Shown: positions 44,675 through 54,166 of the stretch, piece by piece | Position numbering within the stretch: the first letter of the stretch is position 1 | Layout: every line of letters begins with the position of its first letter | NCBI RefSeq assembly: GCF_025971925.1 | Contig: NZ_JAPDHV010000010.1 | Coordinates: 1-64,000 of the forward strand | Source: Chryseobacterium oryctis | Lineage (GTDB): Bacteria > Bacteroidota > Bacteroidia > Flavobacteriales > Weeksellaceae | Direction: 5' to 3' | Length of the DNA stretch: 64,000 nucleotides | Program-made: the position numbers and the translations under genes | The notes under the pieces: model-generated | Told to the model about the DNA's origin: nothing | The model's database searches: none | What the model saw: the letters and a program-made list of their open reading frames with translations, nothing else

Positions 44675-45223
44675 TCAAATATTAGTCAAAACTTTTTTTG
44701 CCTGTTCAACATGTCTTAAATTATGATAAATTACAAATCTGAAAGTATCACCCAATTTTAATTTTATTAATTTGGTAATACTGATACTCGTTTTGATTTT
44801 ATTTAAATCAACATTTTTTGCTTTTTCCAGTAACTCTAAAAGTTCTTTTTGCTGTGTGACAAACTCTTCTACTACCCTTTTATCTAATTTACTGTGAATT
44901 GGGTTCATATTTTTAAGCGTTTTCATTTTATTCAGTTTTTCTTTAGGAAGCATACTGTTTGCAAAATAATTTCCTAATAATCCCGGATTGAAAATCAATG
45001 ATGAAGACGGATTGGCGGCAGCAATTCTATTATTGATTTCCGGAATGTAAAAATCACCGTACCTATTAAGGTGTTCAAGACATTCTAGTACACTCCAACT
45101 ATCGTTTGTGCGTCTTGAATTTAATTCATTTTCAGACGTTTGCAACAGTTTTTCTGCAAACTGAATATTTTTTAAAGTTATATCCTTTAGATCAAAAATC
45201 AATTGAGGGGAAGAAATTTTCAT
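44675..45223 (-). CDS. DinB/YfiT-family putative metalloenzyme
   Basis: A 182-aa four-helix protein of the DinB superfamily. Metal-ligand histidines are seen in CLEHLNRYGDFYI (about 50) and IYHNLRHVEQAKK (about 168-172, HxxxH). Members include thiol transferases and damage-induced proteins; the specific reaction is unknown. It is read in the same direction as ogt, 42 bp upstream of it, so the two may be co-expressed. Confidence 0.87.
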   Translation of the reverse strand: MKISSPQLIFDLKDITLKNIQFAEKLLQTSENELNSRRTNDSWSVLECLEHLNRYGDFYIPEINNRIAAANPSSSLIFNPGLLGNYFANSMLPKEKLNKMKTLKNMNPIHSKLDKRVVEEFVTQQKELLELLEKAKNVDLNKIKTSISITKLIKLKLGDTFRFVIYHNLRHVEQAKKVLTNI

Positions 45224-45356
45224 TATTATTTTTTTTGCAAATTTCCTGATAGATTTTCTCTAAAATATTGATTGAAGTCAAGATTTTTAATTTAAATGAA
45301 GTTTCAAAAAATGTTATTTCAAAATAGTAAAAATGGAGTTACATAAATATTTTAAC

Positions 45357-45389
45357 TAAAAAGAGACTGTTTTTTCTTACAGTCTCTTT
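45357..45389 (-). terminator. Terminator of the pyrB-carAB operon
   Basis: AAAGAGACTG (45360-45369) pairs with CAGTCTCTTT (45380-45389), and T residues follow on the - strand. It lies 21 bp after the carB stop. Confidence 0.85.
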
Positions 45390-45409
45390 CAATAATTCTT
45401 TAAAAGATA

Positions 45410-48400
45410 TTACATCGTTTCCATTTTGAAACTCATACTTTCAATTACTTTTAAAATTGCTTCTACAGTATCCATTGAAGTTAAACAAGGAACTCCGTTT
45501 TCCACGCTCATTCTACGAATCTGGAAACCATCTCTTTCCGCTTGTTTTCCTTTTGTCGTAGTATTTACAACGTACTGAACTTTACCTTTCTGGATCAAAT
45601 CAATCAGGTTTACATCATCCTCTCCTATTTTGTAACCAATTTTGCAAGGAATTCCTTTTTCTGCGAAGAATTTTGCCGTTCCTTCCGTTGCCCAGATTCT
45701 GAAACCAACTTCATGGAATCTTGAAGCCAAATCTGCTGCTTCCTGCTTGTGCTTATCTGCAACCGTAAATAAAATTGAACCATGCATAGGAACTTTTCTA
45801 CCTGCTGCAACCAATCCTTTATAAAGAGCTTTTTCAAGTGTTGTATCTTTCCCCATTACCTCTCCTGTAGATTTCATTTCAGGACCTAAAGAAATATCTA
45901 CTTTTGTCAATTTCGAGAATGAGAATACAGGAACTTTTACAAAAACACCTTCTTTATTCGGAACCAAACCGTTTTCGTATCCTAAATCTTTCAATTTTTG
46001 CCCTAAAATAGCTTTTGTTGCCAAATTTGCCATCGGAACATCTGTAATTTTAGATAAGAAAGGAACCGTTCTTGAGGAACGAGGGTTAACTTCAATTACA
46101 TATACATTTCCTTCAAAAAGAACATACTGAATGTTCATTAATCCAACTACGTTTAATCCTTTTGCTAATCTCTTAGTATAATCAACTAAAATCTCAACTT
46201 CGCTTTGTGAAATATTTTGAGGAGGATAAACAGCAATTGAATCTCCCGAGTGAACTCCCGCTCTTTCAATATGCTCCATAATTCCAGGAATCACTACCGT
46301 TTCTCCGTCACAGATTGCATCAACTTCAATTTCTTTCCCCACCATATATCTATCGACCAAAACCGGGTGTTCTGGACTTGCATCTACTGCAAACTCCATA
46401 TAATGAGCCAATTCACTTTCCGAGTAAACAATTTCCATTGCTCTACCTCCCAAAACATAACTTGGACGAACTAAAACAGGATATCCAATTTCGTTAGCGA
46501 TTTGTATAGCTTCTTCTTTAGATGTTGAAGTTTTTCCCAAAGGTTGAGGAATTCCTAACTCCTGCAATGCTTTTTCAAATTTGTCTCTGTTCTCAGCTCT
46601 GTCAAGGTCTTCCAAAGTAGTTCCTAAAATCTGTACTCCATGAGAAGCCAGTTTATCTGCCAAGTTAATCGCAGTTTGCCCTCCAAATTGTACTACAACT
46701 CCTTTTGGTTTTTCCAATTCGATAATATTCATTACATCTTCTTCCGTTAAAGGCTCGAAGTATAATTTATCTGAAATTGAAAAATCTGTAGAAACGGTTT
46801 CCGGATTATTATTAATGATAATCGCTTCATATCCCATTTCTTTAATTGCCCAAACTGAGTGTACCGTTGCGTAATCAAACTCAACACCTTGTCCGATTCT
46901 TATAGGCCCTGAACCTAAAACAATGATTTTTTCTTTATCAGAAACTACACTTTCATTTTCTTCTTCGTAGGTTCCATAGAAATATGGTGTTTCAGATTCA
47001 AATTCCGCGGCACAAGTATCTACCATTTTGTAAACAGGCATGATTCCGTTTTCTTTTCTGAAATTGAAAACTTCACGCTCCGTTACCTCCCAGAGAACAG
47101 CGATATTGATATCAGCAAAACCTAACTTTTTAGCTTCTAAAGCAATTTCTTTATTGAATTTATTTTCAGCGATTACTTTTTCGAAATCAATTAGTTTTTT
47201 GATTTTCCAAATGAAGAATTTATCGATTTTGCTCCATTCTACAATTTGTTCCCAATCATATCCTCTTCTTAAAGCATCACCTATGATAAATAATCTTTCG
47301 TCATCACAAACTCTGATTCTTCTTTCAATTTCTTCCGCCGTTAAAGCAGCAGCTTGTTTTGTTTTTAGACCAATATGCTTAATCCCAGTTTCCAAAGAAC
47401 GGATGGCTTTTTGTAAAGATTCTTCGAAATTTCTTCCGATTGCCATTACTTCTCCCGTTGCTTTCATCTGGGTTGATAATCTTCTGTCGGCAGTTTCGAA
47501 TTTATCGAACGGGAATCTTGGGAATTTAGTTACCACATAATCCAAAGCTGGCTCAAAACAAGCATAGGTCTTTCCTGTCACCGGATTCATAATTTCATCA
47601 AGCGTTAATCCAACTGCAATTTTTGCTGCAATTTTTGCAATCGGATAACCTGTTGCCTTTGAAGCTAAAGCAGATGAACGAGAAACCCTTGGATTTACTT
47701 CAATAATATAATAATTAAATGAATGTGGGTCTAACGCTAATTGTACGTTACATCCACCTTCAATTCCTAAAGCTCTGATGATTTTTAGAGAAGCATTTCT
47801 CAACAACTGATACTCTCTGTCAGAAAGTGTCTGAGAAGGTGCAACAACGATTGAGTCTCCTGTATGAACTCCAACTGGATCTATATTTTCCATGTTACAA
47901 ACCACAATAGCATTGTCGTTTGCATCACGCATTACTTCATATTCAATTTCTTTGAAACCTGCGATTGATTTCTCAATAAGACACTGTGTAACAGGACTAT
48001 ATTTCAATCCTAATTCTGCAATTTCTTTTAATTCCGTTTCGTTGGAAGCGATACCACCTCCTGTTCCACCCATTGTAAAGGCAGGACGAACAATTACGGG
48101 ATAACCGATTTCTTCTGCGAAAGCAAGTGCGTCTTCTACGGTATTTACGATATCAGACTCTGGAACAGGTTCGTTTAATTCTCTCATCAATTCACGGAAC
48201 AAATCTCTGTCTTCCGCTCTGTTGATTGCCGAAAGTTTAGTCCCTAAAACTTCCACTTTACATTCTTCAAGAATTCCTGATTTTTCTAATTCTACCGCCA
48301 TATTAAGACCAGTTTGCCCTCCAAGAGTTGGTAAAAGTGCATCTGGACGCTCTTTTCTGATGATATGACTTACAAACTGAAGTGAAATCGGTTCGATGTA

Positions 48401-48589
48401 AACTTTATCTGCGATTTCAACATCTGTCATAATGGTTGCAGGATTTGAGTTAATCAAAATTACCTTATAACCTTCCTCTTTCAAAGACAAACATGCCTGT
48501 GTTCCTGCGTAATCAAATTCCGCCGCCTGACCAATAATAATAGGCCCTGAACCGATTACTAAAATTGTTTTTATGTCGTTTCTTTTCAT
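45410..48589 (-). CDS. carB: Carbamoyl phosphate synthase large subunit (CarB)
   Basis: A 1059-aa enzyme that makes carbamoyl phosphate from bicarbonate, ammonia (from CarA) and two ATP. Two homologous halves each start with GSGPI(I/R)IGQ (residues 13 and 559) and carry an ATP-grasp domain ([36 protein letters not shown]). The C-terminal MGS-like regulatory domain (about 930-1050) includes [14 protein letters not shown], where uridine nucleotides and ornithine act in relatives. Length is standard. It is the last gene of the operon, 16 bp after the serine hydrolase gene. The product supplies both PyrB and the arginine operon. Confidence 0.97.
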   Translation of the reverse strand: MKRNDIKTILVIGSGPIIIGQAAEFDYAGTQACLSLKEEGYKVILINSNPATIMTDVEIADKVYIEPISLQFVSHIIRKERPDALLPTLGGQTGLNMAVELEKSGILEECKVEVLGTKLSAINRAEDRDLFRELMRELNEPVPESDIVNTVEDALAFAEEIGYPVIVRPAFTMGGTGGGIASNETELKEIAELGLKYSPVTQCLIEKSIAGFKEIEYEVMRDANDNAIVVCNMENIDPVGVHTGDSIVVAPSQTLSDREYQLLRNASLKIIRALGIEGGCNVQLALDPHSFNYYIIEVNPRVSRSSALASKATGYPIAKIAAKIAVGLTLDEIMNPVTGKTYACFEPALDYVVTKFPRFPFDKFETADRRLSTQMKATGEVMAIGRNFEESLQKAIRSLETGIKHIGLKTKQAAALTAEEIERRIRVCDDERLFIIGDALRRGYDWEQIVEWSKIDKFFIWKIKKLIDFEKVIAENKFNKEIALEAKKLGFADINIAVLWEVTEREVFNFRKENGIMPVYKMVDTCAAEFESETPYFYGTYEEENESVVSDKEKIIVLGSGPIRIGQGVEFDYATVHSVWAIKEMGYEAIIINNNPETVSTDFSISDKLYFEPLTEEDVMNIIELEKPKGVVVQFGGQTAINLADKLASHGVQILGTTLEDLDRAENRDKFEKALQELGIPQPLGKTSTSKEEAIQIANEIGYPVLVRPSYVLGGRAMEIVYSESELAHYMEFAVDASPEHPVLVDRYMVGKEIEVDAICDGETVVIPGIMEHIERAGVHSGDSIAVYPPQNISQSEVEILVDYTKRLAKGLNVVGLMNIQYVLFEGNVYVIEVNPRSSRTVPFLSKITDVPMANLATKAILGQKLKDLGYENGLVPNKEGVFVKVPVFSFSKLTKVDISLGPEMKSTGEVMGKDTTLEKALYKGLVAAGRKVPMHGSILFTVADKHKQEAADLASRFHEVGFRIWATEGTAKFFAEKGIPCKIGYKIGEDDVNLIDLIQKGKVQYVVNTTTKGKQAERDGFQIRRMSVENGVPCLTSMDTVEAILKVIESMSFKMETM

Positions 48590-48605
48590 TTTATATTTTA
48601 GAGAA

Positions 48606-49658
48606 TTATTTAACTAAATTACTTTGCATGATAACTTTTCTAATTTCCTGCTCGAAATAATAAGCAATATCAAAATTATCTGTTGCCTGATTTTCCAATA
48701 CCACTACAGAAACTTTTTCTTTAGGATAGTATAAATTAACGGCTGTAAATCCTGCCAGAGGTGAAAAACCTGTATGTCCGATTTCAAAAATTTCTGATTT
48801 ATCATTAATTCTTAAACCGTATCCGTACCCTATTTCACTTTCTCCGAAAAGCGAATGTTGATTAGTAATAGAATAAGAAATCATCTTTTGGTAGCTTTCA
48901 TTTTTTAAAATTTTACCATTATGTAGAAGATAATTCCATTGTGTAAGGTCTTCAGTTGTAGTAAGCAAATGACTTCCAGGAAATAAATCCTGAGAAAATG
49001 GAAATTTTTCAACTAATTTGGTTTCGTCTTTAGAAATAGCATAGCTGTTAACTATCTTATTCTGATTTTGCTGATCAGGATAAAAACTGTTTTTCATTCC
49101 ATATTTTGCAAAAAGTGCAGTTACCAGCTCTCCATACCTTTTTCCTGTAGCATTTTCCAAAATTCGTCCTAAAGTTGCATATCCGATATTGGAATATTTG
49201 AACTGTGTCCCTGGCTCGAAAAGTAGGTTTTCTTTAAGTTCCCATGCATCAATTCCCGAAGAATTATTTAAAAGATGATGAACAGTCACTTTATTTGCCC
49301 AATCATATTTCATGTCTTTAAGATAAGTTTTGATTGGCTGATTGAGATTTATCGTTCCTTTTTCTACTTCTAACATCACTAAAGTTGCAGTAATCTGCTT
49401 AGCAATAGACATTGTAGAAAACTTATCATCTATTTTGAGCTTTGTTTTGTTATCAAAATTTGAGAAACCAAAAGCTTTTTTATAAATATTATTTCCATCT
49501 TTTGAAATTGCAATTGTACCGTTAAATTCTCTAGGATTTTTGACCTGAATCAAACTATCTAATTTTTGAGACAGTTGTTTATCTTCAACAACTTTTGTCG
49601 AATTGCAACTCAAAACAATGGAAGCCGTAAATATTAAAAAAAGTGGTTTCAAAATCAA
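48606..49658 (-). CDS. Serine hydrolase (beta-lactamase/PBP class C type) lipoprotein between carA and carB
   Basis: A 350-aa protein with a lipoprotein signal ending IVLSC (Cys18). The class C fold shows the SxxK motif SIAK (in [12 protein letters not shown], about 84) and the YxN motif YSN (in FKYSNIGYA, about 150); HTGFSP near 298 replaces the KTG box. These match esterase/peptidase-like members rather than true beta-lactamases. Its start is 1 bp after the carA stop and its stop 16 bp before carB, so it is fully embedded in the pyrimidine operon. An exported hydrolase has no evident role in carbamoyl phosphate synthesis; it may simply have been inserted, or may process a periplasmic substrate. 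Confidence 0.9.
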   Translation of the reverse strand: MILKPLFLIFTASIVLSCNSTKVVEDKQLSQKLDSLIQVKNPREFNGTIAISKDGNNIYKKAFGFSNFDNKTKLKIDDKFSTMSIAKQITATLVMLEVEKGTINLNQPIKTYLKDMKYDWANKVTVHHLLNNSSGIDAWELKENLLFEPGTQFKYSNIGYATLGRILENATGKRYGELVTALFAKYGMKNSFYPDQQNQNKIVNSYAISKDETKLVEKFPFSQDLFPGSHLLTTTEDLTQWNYLLHNGKILKNESYQKMISYSITNQHSLFGESEIGYGYGLRINDKSEIFEIGHTGFSPLAGFTAVNLYYPKEKVSVVVLENQATDNFDIAYYFEQEIRKVIMQSNLVK

Positions 49659-49659
49659 C

Positions 49660-50733
49660 TTACTTTTTAAATTTTTCCATTAATTCAATAAACTCATCGA
49701 ATAAATAGTTCGCATCTTCAGGACCTGGACTTGCTTCCGGGTGATACTGAACCGAGAAACATGGATGAATTTTATGTTTCAAACCTTCGTTTGTTCTGTC
49801 ATTCAATGCAATATGAGTTTCTATTAAATCCGTTGCTTTAAGACTCTCTTGGTCAACTGCATATCCGTGATTTTGAGAAGTGATTGCCACTTTATTTTTC
49901 TCTAAATCTAGTACAGGGTGATTTCCGCCTCTGTGCCCGAATTTCAGTTTAAAAGTTTTTGCTCCACAAGCTAAACCAATCAATTGATGACCTAAACAGA
50001 TTCCGAAAATTGGAACTTTTCCTAAAATTCCGCGAATCATTTCAAGAGCGTGTTGGTTATCTTCTGGGTCACCAGGACCGTTTGATAACATTACTCCATC
50101 AGGATTCATCAGCAAAATTTCTTCTGCTGTTACATCCTGAGAAACTACTGTAATATCACAATTTCTCTGAGATAATTCTCTGATAATACCTAATTTAGAC
50201 CCAAAGTCTACCAAAACTACTTTAAACCCTCTTCCCGGATTTGCATAAGGCGTTTTTGTAGAAACAGTTTCTACCTGATTCGTTGGAAAAGTTGTTGATT
50301 TAAGCTCTGTAACAACTGTGTTTTCATCAACATCAGCGTTTACTATTTTTCCTTTCACAACTCCCTGGTTACGAAGAATTCTTGTCAGTCTTCTCGTATC
50401 TATTCCGGAAATTCCTGAAAGATTTTTTCTTTTAAATAATTCATCTAAAGTTATTTGAGTACGGAAGTTTGAAGGTAAATCACAAACTTCTTTTACGATA
50501 AGACCTTTGATTGCCGGCTCAATACTTTCATAATCATCACGGTTAATACCATAGTTTCCGATAAGCGGATACGTCATACACACCATTTGACCGCAATATG
50601 AAGGGTCAGAAATCAGTTCCTGATATCCCGTCATTCCGGTATTGAAAACTACTTCTCCTGCAGTTTCCAAATCTGCCCCGAAACCTTCTCCATGAAACAC
50701 TTCACCGGACTCCAGTATTAATTTTTTCTTCAT
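49660..50733 (-). CDS. carA: Carbamoyl phosphate synthase small subunit (CarA)
   Basis: A 357-aa glutamine amidotransferase subunit that supplies ammonia to CarB. The N-terminal CarA-specific domain (KKKLILESGEVFHGEGFG start) precedes a class I amidotransferase domain with GICLGHQLIGLA (Cys near 243) and the His/Glu pair in QYHPEASPG. The start lies 89 bp after the pyrB stop. Length is normal. Confidence 0.97.
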   Translation of the reverse strand: MKKKLILESGEVFHGEGFGADLETAGEVVFNTGMTGYQELISDPSYCGQMVCMTYPLIGNYGINRDDYESIEPAIKGLIVKEVCDLPSNFRTQITLDELFKRKNLSGISGIDTRRLTRILRNQGVVKGKIVNADVDENTVVTELKSTTFPTNQVETVSTKTPYANPGRGFKVVLVDFGSKLGIIRELSQRNCDITVVSQDVTAEEILLMNPDGVMLSNGPGDPEDNQHALEMIRGILGKVPIFGICLGHQLIGLACGAKTFKLKFGHRGGNHPVLDLEKNKVAITSQNHGYAVDQESLKATDLIETHIALNDRTNEGLKHKIHPCFSVQYHPEASPGPEDANYLFDEFIELMEKFKK

Positions 50734-50822
50734 TTTCTTTATTTAGATTTTCTTTTTTTACTTTCTATTTAATCTTTGTACAAAATCAATTTAAGATGTA
50801 TAATGTACTTTACTTTTTACAA

Positions 50823-51713
50823 TTATTTGAAGGTATATCCTGCATTTTCTAAGGCCTCTTTTAGGATAGCCATTCTTGCAAAAACACCATTCTGCATTTG
50901 TTTAAAAACTCTTGAACGCTCACATTCCACCAAACCGGTATCAATTTCTACCCCTCTATTGATAGGCGCAGGATGCATAATAATAGCTCCTTTTTTCATT
51001 GCTTTTTCCCTTTCTTTCGTCAAACCATATTTTCTATGATATTCAGAAGCAGAAAAGTTCATTTGAGCGTCATGTCTTTCGTGTTGTATCCTTAATAACA
51101 TTAAAACATCAACTTCCTTAATTAATTCGTCTACAGCAAGATAAGTACCGTTAATTAAAGCTCCTTCATTAAACCATTGTTCAGGACCTGAGAAATATAC
51201 CTTTGCTCCTAATCTTCTTAATGCTTCAGCATTTGAGTTGGCAACACGACTGTGCTTCACATCTCCAACAATTCCTATTTTCAAGCCTTCAAATTTTCCA
51301 AATTCTTGATAAATCGTTAATAAATCCAACATACATTGAGATGGATGATTTCCTGTTCCATCACCTCCGTTGATTACAGGAATTTTAATATTTTTTAATT
51401 CTTCAAAATATCTATCTTTCTTATCTCTGATTACAACAAGATTCACTCCTAAACTTTCCAGTGTTTTTACTGTATCATAAAGACTTTCACCTTTATTTAC
51501 AGAACTATTGGAAGCATCAAAAGGAATAACCTGTAAACCTAACTTTCTTTCTGCAATATCAAAACTCGTTTTCGTTCTCGTACTGTCTTCAAAGAAAAGA
51601 TTTGAACAAAAAACTTCTCCTTCAATTTTAACAGTTTTTCCGTTTGCAAAAGCCAATGCTTCTGTTACTATACTGTTGATTTTCTCGGTGGTTAGTTCTG
51701 CAATCGTAAACAT
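50823..51713 (-). CDS. pyrB: Aspartate carbamoyltransferase catalytic subunit (PyrB)
   Basis: A 296-aa transcarbamylase that makes N-carbamoyl-aspartate, the first committed pyrimidine step. The carbamoyl-phosphate motif is [12 protein letters not shown] (about 41-52) and the aspartate loop [11 protein letters not shown] (about 210). The signature differs slightly from the usual STRTRTSF. No pyrI regulatory gene follows, so it is probably the unregulated trimer type. It heads the operon pyrB-carA-serine hydrolase-carB, and the leader before it carries an attenuator-like structure. Confidence 0.95.
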   Translation of the reverse strand: MFTIAELTTEKINSIVTEALAFANGKTVKIEGEVFCSNLFFEDSTRTKTSFDIAERKLGLQVIPFDASNSSVNKGESLYDTVKTLESLGVNLVVIRDKKDRYFEELKNIKIPVINGGDGTGNHPSQCMLDLLTIYQEFGKFEGLKIGIVGDVKHSRVANSNAEALRRLGAKVYFSGPEQWFNEGALINGTYLAVDELIKEVDVLMLLRIQHERHDAQMNFSASEYHRKYGLTKEREKAMKKGAIIMHPAPINRGVEIDTGLVECERSRVFKQMQNGVFARMAILKEALENAGYTFK

Positions 51714-51730
51714 AATATTTTAATTTTTTT

Positions 51731-51761
51731 ACAAAAAAAAAGCGAAGAAAATATCTTCGCT
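51731..51761 (-). terminator. Intrinsic terminator in the pyrB leader (candidate attenuator)
   Basis: AGCGAAGA (51741-51748 on the +) pairs with TCTTCGCT (51754-51761) around a 5-base loop. On the - strand eight T residues follow, 18 bp before the pyrB start codon. The gene on the other side is divergent, so a normal gene-end terminator is not expected here. The position between promoter and first gene marks it as an attenuator. Confidence 0.7.
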
Positions 51762-51763
51762 TA

Positions 51764-51832
51764 CTATAAATAAATATCGTAAAGGGCGCTGTCGCCCGGT
51801 AATTCTAATGATATAAATACTGTGTTATTCAT
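51764..51832 (-). CDS. Candidate pyrB leader peptide (22 codons)
   Basis: An ATG at 51832-51830 opens a frame of 22 codons (MNNTVFISLELPG...ALYDIYL) ending in TAG at 51766-51764, two bases before the attenuator stem. The last six codons are U-rich (TAC GAT ATT TAT TTA TAG). This matches the logic of E. coli pyrL: a ribosome following closely behind a polymerase paused at U-rich sequence would cover the stem and let transcription enter pyrB when UTP is low. The start lies very near the predicted transcript 5' end, so translation would be nearly leaderless. Not recognised as a known peptide; no homologue comparison was possible. Confidence 0.45.
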   Translation of the reverse strand: MNNTVFISLELPGDSALYDIYL

Positions 51833-51838
51833 TAGGCG

Positions 51839-51868
51839 CAAAGATATAAAAATATTGTGAATTTACAA
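51839..51868 (-). promoter_or_regulatory. pyrB: Flavobacterial promoter of the pyrB operon
   Basis: On the - strand TTG (51868-51866), 19 bp, TATCTTTG (51846-51839), an exact consensus match. The transcript would begin near 51832-51835, giving a leader of about 120 nt that contains a GGGCG-ACAG-CGCCC hairpin (51784-51797 region), the short ORF and the terminator. Confidence 0.75.
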
Positions 51869-51959
51869 AACCAAAGTTTCAAATAAATTAAAAAACCTTA
51901 ATCTCTCTTTATTTTCATTTTTAAGTATTATTTTTGTTAAAAATCAATCTTATTTATAT

Positions 51960-52421
51960 ATGGATTTAAAGGACAAAATGATTCTCAGTATTATTCAGGA
52001 AGACTCTACATTATCTGTAAAAGAAATTTCAGAGAAAATAGGTCTTACATTTACTCCAACGTATGAACGTATCAAACATCTGGAGAAAAACGGAATAATT
52101 GAGAAATATGTTGGTCTTTTAAACCGTGAAAAACTGGGATTGAATATTGTTGTTTATTGTAATGTTCGCTTGAAAGAGCAGTCTCAAAAAGTTTTGGAGA
52201 CATTTGAAAAAAACATTAAAAAACACGACGAAGTTCAGGAAATCATCAGTCTTTCTGGTGAATACGATTATATGCTAAAGATTATAGCGAAAGATATTAA
52301 TTCTTATAATGACTTCGCCGTGAATGTAATTTCAAATATTCCTAATATCGGGCAATACCACAGTTCTATTGTACTTCATGAGGTTAAAAAATCAACCAAA
52401 TTTAAAATTGATTTGGATTAA
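51960..52421 (+). CDS. Lrp/AsnC-family transcriptional regulator
   Basis: A 153-aa regulator. The N-terminal winged helix (about 5-50: KDKMILSIIQEDSTLSVKEI, then TYERIKHLEKNGII) is followed by the RAM ligand-binding domain (about 65-150, with LSGEYDYMLKIIAKDINSYN). These proteins sense amino acids and form octamers. It lies between the divergent pyrB-carAB operon and the convergent end of the arginine operon, so control of one or both in response to an amino acid is a fair inference, but no operator was identified. Confidence 0.93.
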   Translation: MDLKDKMILSIIQEDSTLSVKEISEKIGLTFTPTYERIKHLEKNGIIEKYVGLLNREKLGLNIVVYCNVRLKEQSQKVLETFEKNIKKHDEVQEIISLSGEYDYMLKIIAKDINSYNDFAVNVISNIPNIGQYHSSIVLHEVKKSTKFKIDLD

Positions 52422-52448
52422 ATTTTTATTTCCTTTATAATTTATTTA

Positions 52449-52540
52449 TGCTTCGACTTCGCTCAGCATGACATCTCTAATACTAACTGTTTTATTAACG
52501 ATTCATTTGTGACGGTGTCATGCTGAGCGAAGTCGAAGTA
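52449..52540. repeat. Interspersed palindromic repeat (MITE/terminator-like)
   Basis: Two 25-base arms, 52449-52473 and 52516-52540, are reverse complements at 24 of 25 positions (TGCTTCGACTTCGCTCAGCA is the start of the left arm), with a 42-base loop. This word is, from memory, a very common interspersed repeat in Bacteroidota genomes. It separates the convergent Lrp and argH genes and probably acts as a transcription stop for both. Confidence 0.8.
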
Positions 52541-52577
52541 TCTCATCAATAATCCTAAACAATTCTTTTATTTAAAA

Positions 52578-53882
52578 TTAACCCAAGAGTTTACTTATCA
52601 ATTTGTTAAACTGGTACTCAATTTTATCTAAACAAAGGTTTCCTATGCTTCCCTGATGAGTATGATTTAAATTTTCAATTTCAAAATCAAACTCGTTTTT
52701 TTCAATTTCTTGCCCTACTTTTATATAAGCATCACGGAATGAACTTCCATTTTTCACCTCTTCATTGATCTTTTCTACACTGAAAAGGTATTTATATTTT
52801 TCATCTTCCAAAATTCCGTCCTTAACCTGAATGTTTGGTAATGTATAATTCAAAATTTCAAGACATTCTTTTAACGAATCGATTGCAGGGAAAAGTATTT
52901 CCTTCGTTAATTGCATATCCCGGTGGTATCCTGAAGGAAGATTGCTCGTCAACAACATAAATTCATTTGGTAACGCCTGAATTCTGTTGCAACGCGCACG
53001 TACCAATTCAAAAATATCCGGATTTTTCTTATGAGGCATGATACTGCTTCCTGTGGTAAACTCTTTTGGAAAACTAATAAAATCAAAGTTTTGACTTAAA
53101 TACAAGCAAACATCATAAGAAAATTTCCCTAAAGTCCCTGCTAAAGTTGCCATTGCCATCGAAAGCATTTTTTCAGATTTTCCGCGAGTCATTTGAGCAT
53201 AAACAGAATTATAATTCATCGACTGAAAACCTAAATTATAAGTTGTACTCTCACGATTAATTGGGAAAGATGAACCGTAACCCGCAGCTGAACCTAAAGG
53301 ATTTTTATTAATGATATTTTTCACCGAAAACAGCATTTCAACATCATCCAACAATGCTTCAGCATAAGCACCGAACCACAAACCAAATGATGAAGGCATT
53401 GCAATCTGAAAATGTGTATATCCCGGAAGTAAAACATGTTTGTGCTGTTCTGCCAATTTAATTAAGATTTGGAAGAAATCACTTGTTAAAGAAGCTATTT
53501 CACGGATTTCATCTAATAAATACAGTTTAATATCCAATAAAACCTGGTCGTTTCTTGAACGTGCCGTATGGATTTTTTTGCCTATGTCACCTAACTTCTC
53601 AATTAAAATCGTTTCAACCTGAGAATGGATATCTTCCGCCTGCTTGTCAATTTCGAAAGTTCCGTTTTCAATATCATTTAGAATTCCTTCCAAAACAGAT
53701 AGCATCTGCTCTGATTCTTCATTGGAAATAATCCCAACTTCTGCTAACATTTTACAATGCGCCATTGAACCTTTCACGTCATACTTAGCCAAACGCTCAT
53801 CAAAATCCAAGTCTTTACCTACCGTAAAATTATTAACCAATATATTGGTGGCATTATTATCTTTTTGCCATATTTTTTTCAT
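52578..53882 (-). CDS. argH: Argininosuccinate lyase (ArgH)
   Basis: A 434-aa enzyme of the fumarase/aspartase superfamily that splits argininosuccinate to arginine and fumarate. Motifs are TARSRNDQVLLD (about 107-118), HTHFQ-type GYTHFQIAMPSS, and the signature GSSIMPHKKNPD (about 279-290). It is shorter than the 460-aa E. coli enzyme, mostly at the C-terminus. It is the last gene of the operon, separated from the argE-like gene by 284 bp that hold a structured repeat. Confidence 0.95.
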   Translation of the reverse strand: MKKIWQKDNNATNILVNNFTVGKDLDFDERLAKYDVKGSMAHCKMLAEVGIISNEESEQMLSVLEGILNDIENGTFEIDKQAEDIHSQVETILIEKLGDIGKKIHTARSRNDQVLLDIKLYLLDEIREIASLTSDFFQILIKLAEQHKHVLLPGYTHFQIAMPSSFGLWFGAYAEALLDDVEMLFSVKNIINKNPLGSAAGYGSSFPINRESTTYNLGFQSMNYNSVYAQMTRGKSEKMLSMAMATLAGTLGKFSYDVCLYLSQNFDFISFPKEFTTGSSIMPHKKNPDIFELVRARCNRIQALPNEFMLLTSNLPSGYHRDMQLTKEILFPAIDSLKECLEILNYTLPNIQVKDGILEDEKYKYLFSVEKINEEVKNGSSFRDAYIKVGQEIEKNEFDFEIENLNHTHQGSIGNLCLDKIEYQFNKLISKLLG

Positions 53883-53910
53883 AAAATTTCTTTTTTTATT
53901 TTTCTAATTT

Positions 53911-54115
53911 CTTTTGTCTTGAAACAAAAGAAACAAAAATTCAAGACTGGAAACTTTCGCTAAAAAATATTTTTATTCTCTAAAAATCCCAAAACTCGTG
54001 CGAATTGAATATTGGTTGTTCGATACAATATTTATGTCGCACTCAAACAGTGGGATTTTATTAACGTTCATAAAATTATTTTTCTTAACGCTCCATTTTC
54101 CTAGGTCGTTAATTA
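53911..54115 (-). repeat. Structured repeat element, copy A, in the arginine operon
   Basis: About 205 bp that match 58360-58566 along their length. Stems seen: CTTTTGT with ACAAAAG at one end; a long outer pairing GAC-GGAAA with TTTCC-GTC; TAAAAATCCCA (53981-53991) with TGGGATTTTA (54051-54060); GTGCGA (53998-54003) with TCGCAC (54037-54042); AATATTG (54008-54014) with CAATATT (54026-54032). In copy B the same stems are kept by paired changes. It lies in the transcribed gap between argH and the argE-like gene. It could be a MITE or a folded RNA that tunes the operon. Confidence 0.75.
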
Positions 54116-54128
54116 CACTAATAGACTT

Positions 54129-54156
54129 CCATCATCCATCATCCATCATCCATCTT
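54129..54156. repeat. Short tandem repeat CCATCAT x3 plus a variant
   Basis: Three perfect 7-bp units followed by CCATCTT, ten bases beyond the stop of the argE-like gene. It is intergenic, so copy-number change would not alter a protein. Confidence 0.8.
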
Positions 54157-54166
54157 CCAATCTATA

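Noticed and set aside
48606..49658. Acquired beta-lactamase
   Set aside because: SxxK and YxN are present, but the KTG box is replaced by HTG and the protein resembles general class C serine hydrolases; there is no resistance context.
51714..51840. PyrR-binding attenuator
   Set aside because: I see no clear match to the PyrR-binding loop consensus in the leader; the ORF-plus-terminator layout fits the pyrL type better. Not fully excluded.
54129..54156. Phase-variable repeat or CRISPR-like array
   Set aside because: Only three to four 7-bp units, intergenic, without spacers or cas genes.
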